Shown here: piece by piece, positions 8,101 through 11,952 of the stretch
Layout of the letters: each line of letters begins with the position of its first letter
How positions within the stretch are numbered: position 1 is the stretch's first letter
Assembly: GCA_900618425.1 (NCBI GenBank)
Contig: UZAN01043025.1
Location: 1 to 11,952, forward strand
Origin: Echinostoma caproni
Taxonomy: Eukaryota > Platyhelminthes > Trematoda > Plagiorchiida > Echinostomatidae
Direction: 5' to 3'
DNA: 11,952 nt
The notes under the pieces: model-generated
Databases searched by the model: none
Told to the model about the DNA's origin: nothing
The model's input: the letters and a program-made list of their open reading frames with translations, nothing else
Translations under genes and position numbers: made by a program

Positions 8101-8154
8101 TTGGCACTGCTGATGAGATTCAACCTGGCCGAAACAGCTCTCCAGTGCTTCCAA
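8101..8154 (+). ncRNA. Hammerhead ribozyme (Smalpha-like, helix I open), probably weakened
   Basis: All conserved core elements are present in order: CTGATGA at 8110-8116, GAAA at 8131-8134 and the cleavage triplet CTC at 8140-8142, with predicted cleavage between 8142 and 8143. Helix I is formed by GCACTG (8104-8109) and CAGTGC (8143-8148), perfect over 6 bp. It continues past a TTC bulge with TTG (8101-8103) and CAA (8152-8154). Stem II (8117-8130) has the 4-bp plus 6-nt-loop size known from schistosome copies, but pairing is poor: G-C, an A/C mismatch, then two G/T wobbles. Stem III is very short, and a C/C opposition (8135, 8140) disrupts it. The core kept against weak stems points to a decayed or slow ribozyme. 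In this family the RNA self-cleaves to process element transcripts. Confidence 0.75.
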
Positions 8155-8193
8155 ACCTTTCAGCTCACGCCTTATTTCCACCAGGAATTATTC

Positions 8194-8210
8194 ATCAAAT
8201 CAAATCAAAT
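8194..8210. repeat. Short ATCAA-type tandem repeat
   Basis: ATCAA units repeat with period 5 over 17 bp (ATCAAATCAAATCAAAT). It lies 40 nt after the ribozyme and fits a SINE 3' tail made of simple repeats. Confidence 0.75.
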
Positions 8211-8485
8211 TCTCCATACCTATCTGAAAATCCTAAACAGTACATTTAAATAACAAGTCAAAAAAGAAATAACTTTCACTGAAGTGTCACCCATTGCACA
8301 TAAAGTGTTGTCTATAAGTTCGTAAAAATGTCTAAAACAAACATTTGCGATTTTCTAGGTTTGATACAAATACATACACAGAAGGTTATGCGATTCGGCT
8401 ATATGTGGCTTATAATTTTACCATCGCCTCATCCACAACAGATTAAATTGAATCCATCTTGGATGATTATTCGTTTCGTTTGCAG

Positions 8486-8530
8486 ATGCGGCAGATCGAT
8501 CGACGACGAGCGGACTACACTAAGAAGTAA
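8486..8530 (+). other. Possible short exon: acceptor, 14 codons, then TAA or a GTAATT donor
   Basis: A pyrimidine-biased run ending TTCGTTTCGTTTGCAG (AG at 8484-8485) precedes a segment that reads MRQIDRRRADYTKK and a TAA stop at 8528-8530. Alternatively, a donor GTAATT begins at 8527, giving a 41-nt internal exon, 8486-8526. The highly basic peptide would suit a protein C-terminus. No neighbouring exon is visible, so this rests on the splice site and the short peptide only. Confidence 0.2.
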
Positions 8531-8559
8531 TTGACAAATATCATGTTATGTTACCATTG

Positions 8560-8641
8560 AACTCGGTTAAGCAACATGCCCAGTTTGCTCGATTGTGGAA
8601 CTTCTCAAGAAAAGCGGTCATCAAGTCGGCTTAACCGAGTT
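8560..8641. repeat. Perfect 13-bp inverted repeat, 56-nt spacer
   Basis: AACTCGGTTAAGC at 8560-8572 is the exact reverse complement of GCTTAACCGAGTT at 8629-8641. The match does not extend inward or outward. It could be a small cruciform, a regulatory RNA stem, or the ends of a tiny palindromic insertion. No duplicated flanking target was seen. Confidence 0.8.
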
Positions 8642-11510
8642 GCTCAAATTCATACTATTTAATCCCAACCAATTGCAATCAGTACAGACAGATAGAATAG
8701 TCGTCTCTGTCTCTGTGGGTATCAACAATTTCCTGACCTCATTTTCCTATCCGTTTCCGCCGATCCCACTGTGTCACTCCCCAACCACACCGTTGTCTTT
8801 ATGCAGAATAAACCCAATTCTATTGCAGTGTTCATTTTTCATGGCATGTCAATCAGTCGTAGATCTAGGATAGCAACTGCGGAAAGAAACTGAAACAGTC
8901 TTTGTGCATCCAGCTACATTTTGATTGCCTTTTGTCACAACGCGCATGAATGATCGGTTTATTTCAAAATTGATGTATGGGTAGTCTACCCACTTTAGCA
9001 AGACAGACTCTTGATGGGTGTATTTTAACCATTGCTTGATGTCACAGTACAGCATTAATTTAATCAACGTCTCAGTCTCATAGACCTAATCACTGTAATG
9101 TCAGATCCCAAGTTCAGTTTGAAGACTATTGTAAGTTACTTGGCAGTCTATTAACCATAGTGTGACGCCATCTAATGTACAGATGTTGTCTAAGTTTATA
9201 TTATCAATATGCTGGGTAAATGTATTCAAGATATCAGACTGCATAGGATGTTTTGGACTGTGAACGATTACCACTTACGTTTGCCAATAGATTACAAAAC
9301 GTCTAGATGTTCAACTATCAAATTTATCAATCAAAACAAACGAACAGTTGGAGTTACTTATGCGAGGTTGATTGTGTAACGAGAGACAACTAGATATTGA
9401 GAACGGTTGGATCGAGTTGATTTACTTCGTCAACCGGTTTTTATTTGGCAGAGTAGTGCTTCTATAAGGTTTATTGGTGAACGGATTGGAATAATTTTAA
9501 CTTAGATGAGAGCTTTCCATGTGAAATTTTAGTTCACTGGTCAGAGAGTAGACTCTAAAAATAGTAGTCAGTGTCCGTGCACGTTTCCCAACCTCATCGA
9601 GGCTCTTAACCTTTGTGTGTTTAGACACCTACCGAGCTCTCGCAATGCAGCCTTTTAAAGCTATCCAATTCCGGAACTCAAAGTCAGTGTTTGGAAAATC
9701 GTACCCGACACACTTGTTGTCAAGGTCAAGGCCTAGTTCATAATCAGTTAGGAGAACTTATCTGTAAGTGCTACTCATAATCTAAGCTCAATATCCAATA
9801 TATCCTCACATTTTGACGAGGTAGTAGGTTCGGAGAGAATAACGAGTTGCATCAAAAACAATTATTTGAAATATTTGCCACAACCGATAATAAAACTTTA
9901 CAGTTCTGAACGCTGCACCAATCAGACGTTTAAAAACACTACAGGAAGTTAAAATAACCCTAGGAATTTATACGGGCTGTCGCTTGAATCGCAATAATTA
10001 ATACTGGATGAGTCGGTTTCATGGAGCCGATACATAAATAGAATAGTAAAAGAAACCTTCACTGGACGCTTCTGAGAAGTTGATTAGATATTTAAACTGT
10101 GTGGCCCAACAGCAAAAGTCAGCTTTTGTTTTAGGGCCAAATTATGTAGAACGCGGCTGCAAAAACCAATTATTTCATAGCTAAAACCCTTGGTNCTGTT
10201 TCATTACAAAAATGTCATCAAGGTGATTGAACGATAGGCTCAATTCTCCCAAACGGAACATGTGAGGGCGTCTGCAGATTTTCTGATAGCTAACGTACTT
10301 CAATGTATTTAGTGTCCCCCGCACCATATCTCTACCAGGGTTGCATCACACAGACCACCCATAATTTTCAGACTGCTAAAACACCCGAGAAAAGCAACTG
10401 CAGTCTGACTATTTTGTCCTCTAAAAATTCATTCAAAAATACCTGTGTTAATCTCGAGGTTTTAGGCCTGATTTGCTTGACAGGCAATTCTACCCCAGAC
10501 CAAATCGACAAATGAGACGTCAATGTGAAACTGGAAAAAGCTTGAGGTAAAATCCTAACCGTAATATGATGCTTATTAGTACCATGGTTACGGAAAATAT
10601 AATAACTTATTGTGAAACGTTTGGGTGGAATGAAACTCGTTCTCTTCAGTAAAGGGGCCAATGGTGTAGCCTGCACCTTAGTCACTTAAATTGCTGACTG
10701 TAATTGATCAGGTACCGGAAGAAATAATGCATTGAGAAAGATCAATCGCTACAGTTCACTTTTATAACAAATAATCACGGAAATTCCCAAGTTTCGTATA
10801 CCAAGCAAACTTCTGTAAAACTGATTCTATAAAAGGACAAAGCGACTATTCAAACGAGTTATACGGGAACTCAAGTAATGAAGAACTTTGACCTTAGCAA
10901 ATGCAAACAAATGCAACTTTTCACGTTTTATTTCTTCAGAACACCTTCTCTCTGAATCCTACTTGATCCAAGTCCACTAATTTAGCAGACTATTGGTTGT
11001 AGCTGCAGGTGGAGGCTGAAAATAAAACCCACGAAATTTCTTTTCCGACAGCTATGCTTGGTAAAGGATAAAAACGTGATGACAGAAAGCATTCACAGCT
11101 ATCCTATTTTCTATAAGCCAACTGCTCATTTGCCATTCGATTCGTTATGTTGTTCTGTTGTGAATGGTATTGTATAGTATGAGCATAATATCTCCAGATT
11201 GCTGTTATTATGACAGTAACCCCCTGACTATGCTAAGGGAAGGAGCATAAAAGAAGTTTGGTTTCATATGTAACTCGCACTACCTTTACCAAATAGCTTT
11301 ATTCTTGAGGATGCAGTATAGAAATCGGACCAGGATTATAATTTTAAAGATTCGGTTTTTTACTGGATTGTAAGTATCGCTTTATCCTCTACAAATGCTG
11401 ATCCTCGTGACATACACTGATCATATGAAATATACTTATGAAAGTACTTGGCCAGGTATTTTCAAACACCACGGATTCAGAATGCGGTCTTATTAAGTTG
11501 CACAGTGCTA
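8642..11510. other. Non-coding stretch
   Basis: No convincing gene was found. Open frames such as plus 10303-10515 and minus 10368-10685 lie mainly opposite one another and carry no recognisable motif. Acceptor-like CAGs follow pyrimidine runs near 8806 (TGTCTTTATGCAG) and 10939 (TTTTATTTCTTCAG), and GTAAGT words occur at 9131, 9764 and 11370. Their number is near chance and they do not assemble into an open model. Base 10195 is ambiguous. Confidence 0.55.
10898..10917. repeat. 10-bp tandem duplication (CAAATGCAA unit)
   Basis: CAAATGCAAA at 10898-10907 is followed directly by CAAATGCAAC at 10908-10917, with 9 of 10 bases identical. This is local slippage. Confidence 0.8.
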
Positions 11511-11530
11511 GAGGAGGGAGGGGGGAGAGA
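11511..11530. repeat. Purine (GA/G) tract
   Basis: The tract reads GAGGAGGGAGGGGGGAGAGA without a pyrimidine. It is a simple-sequence patch and could form triplex or two-tier quadruplex structures. No gene is attached to it. Confidence 0.7.
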
Positions 11531-11568
11531 ACATGAAGATCGTTGTGAAAACCGCTAACACAGGTCAC

Positions 11569-11635
11569 TAAAATGGNCTAAAATGGAAGTTTGACCAAAA
11601 TGGTTTTCCAATTTATAAAATCTCTACGGAAAACC
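11569..11635. repeat. AAAATGG repeats followed by an 8-bp inverted repeat
   Basis: TAAAATGG occurs at 11569-11576 and 11579-11586 (period 10, with the ambiguous base 11577 between them), and CAAAATGG at 11596-11603. The last copy runs into GGTTTTCC (11602-11609), which pairs perfectly with GGAAAACC (11628-11635) across an 18-nt spacer. An assembly ambiguity inside a repeat is unsurprising. Confidence 0.6.
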
Positions 11636-11937
11636 CAACTTTACCAAATCCAGAGAAATTTCAAGACCGGTATAGGAATTTCGAAAAGGTGGCGCTCACG
11701 TAAAAGGTAATCCGTGTCCAAAAAGTAACTGGAAAAGCTCGTCCGATAAAGCCATCACGCGGTATATCCAAATGGTTTCTGTCAGTGGAGCGGACCAATG
11801 GTGCATCCGTATGATTTAACCAATCAGAACCTGACCACGAAGGTTGAACAAAGCTTCAATTGGACATTCGATAGGTCGATTTTTAGGATATCTGTGTTAA
11901 ATATAGAGTGATCGGCCAGTAGATCGTTAGATATTGA

Positions 11938-11950
11938 GGGGGGGGGGGGG
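11938..11950. repeat. Run of 13 G at the window edge
   Basis: Thirteen consecutive G bases, followed by AG, end the window. This may be the start of a longer G-rich simple repeat or a sequencing or assembly artefact. It is the longest homopolymer in the window. Confidence 0.8.
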
Positions 11951-11952
11951 AG

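Larger units (their letters stand above)
7998..8205 (+). mobile_element. Degenerate Smalpha-like SINE: tRNA-like head, hammerhead ribozyme, ATCAA tail
   Basis: Three parts follow one another on the plus strand. First comes a tRNA-like internal promoter (about 8036-8083), then a hammerhead ribozyme (8101-8154), then a short tail ending in ATCAA-type repeats (8194-8210). An 8-bp direct repeat, CAAATTCT, lies at 7990-7997 and again at 8206-8213, so it brackets the segment as a possible target-site duplication. The second copy overlaps the tail repeat, which weakens that boundary. The same order (Pol III promoter plus hammerhead) is known from the schistosome Smalpha family. This copy is shorter and diverged, and no second copy is visible in the window. 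The ribozyme part is well supported; the exact ends are not. Confidence 0.5.

Noticed and set aside
9583..9612. Minus-strand CTCGATGAG...GAAAC resembling a second hammerhead core
   Set aside because: It has an extra base in the CTGATGAG motif and only five bases before GAAAC, so no stem II can form. No helix I partner or cleavage triplet was found.
10003..10030. CTGGATGAGTCGG...CCGA resembling a hammerhead stem II
   Set aside because: The core has an inserted G, and the required GAAA after the stem is missing (TACA instead). Only a short hairpin remains.
10303..10685. Opposing open frames on plus and minus strands
   Set aside because: Each is largely the shadow of the other, neither has a motif, and there is no exon framework.

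Overview
This window looks like draft eukaryotic genomic DNA, mostly intronic or intergenic. It is AT-rich, has no operon-like gene packing and no long open frames, and carries single ambiguous bases at 10195 and 11577. Three things together suggest a parasitic flatworm, most likely a trematode: a decayed non-LTR retrotransposon reverse-transcriptase tail, a short element combining a tRNA-like head with a hammerhead ribozyme (the Smalpha type known from schistosomes), and a candidate 18-nt symmetric exon of the kind common in flukes. The organism call is an inference, and only the reverse-transcriptase and ribozyme calls are firm.

Layout. 2-428: C-terminal end of a non-LTR reverse transcriptase, frameshifted and cut by the window edge. 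409-758: open stretch ending exactly at a perfect GTAAGT donor, of unknown meaning. 1040-1098: very C/T-rich tract leading to CAG, an 18-nt potential micro-exon and a GTAAGA donor. 1099-2820: non-coding, with two short tandem duplications in a CTG-rich patch. 2821-3129: best coding candidate, the last exon of an unrecognised basic, aromatic-rich protein, followed by overlapping poly(A) signals at 3581-3590. 3600-5800: several small inverted repeats, including a strong G/C-rich hairpin at 4644-4690, and a few open stretches that cannot be assigned. 5800-7990: nothing assignable.

7998-8210: the most interesting segment. A tRNA-like A box/B box is followed by a hammerhead ribozyme with every catalytic core base present (CTGATGA at 8110-8116, GAAA at 8131-8134, predicted cleavage after 8142), and then an ATCAA-type tail. 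8210-11952: non-coding, with a possible short exon at 8486-8527, a 13-bp inverted repeat near 8560-8641 and simple-sequence patches up to a G13 run at the window end.

The plus-strand fragments (409-758, 1075-1092, 2821-3129) could belong to one gene with long introns and transposon insertions, but the window alone cannot prove this. No tRNA, rRNA, CRISPR array or complete protein-coding gene was found.
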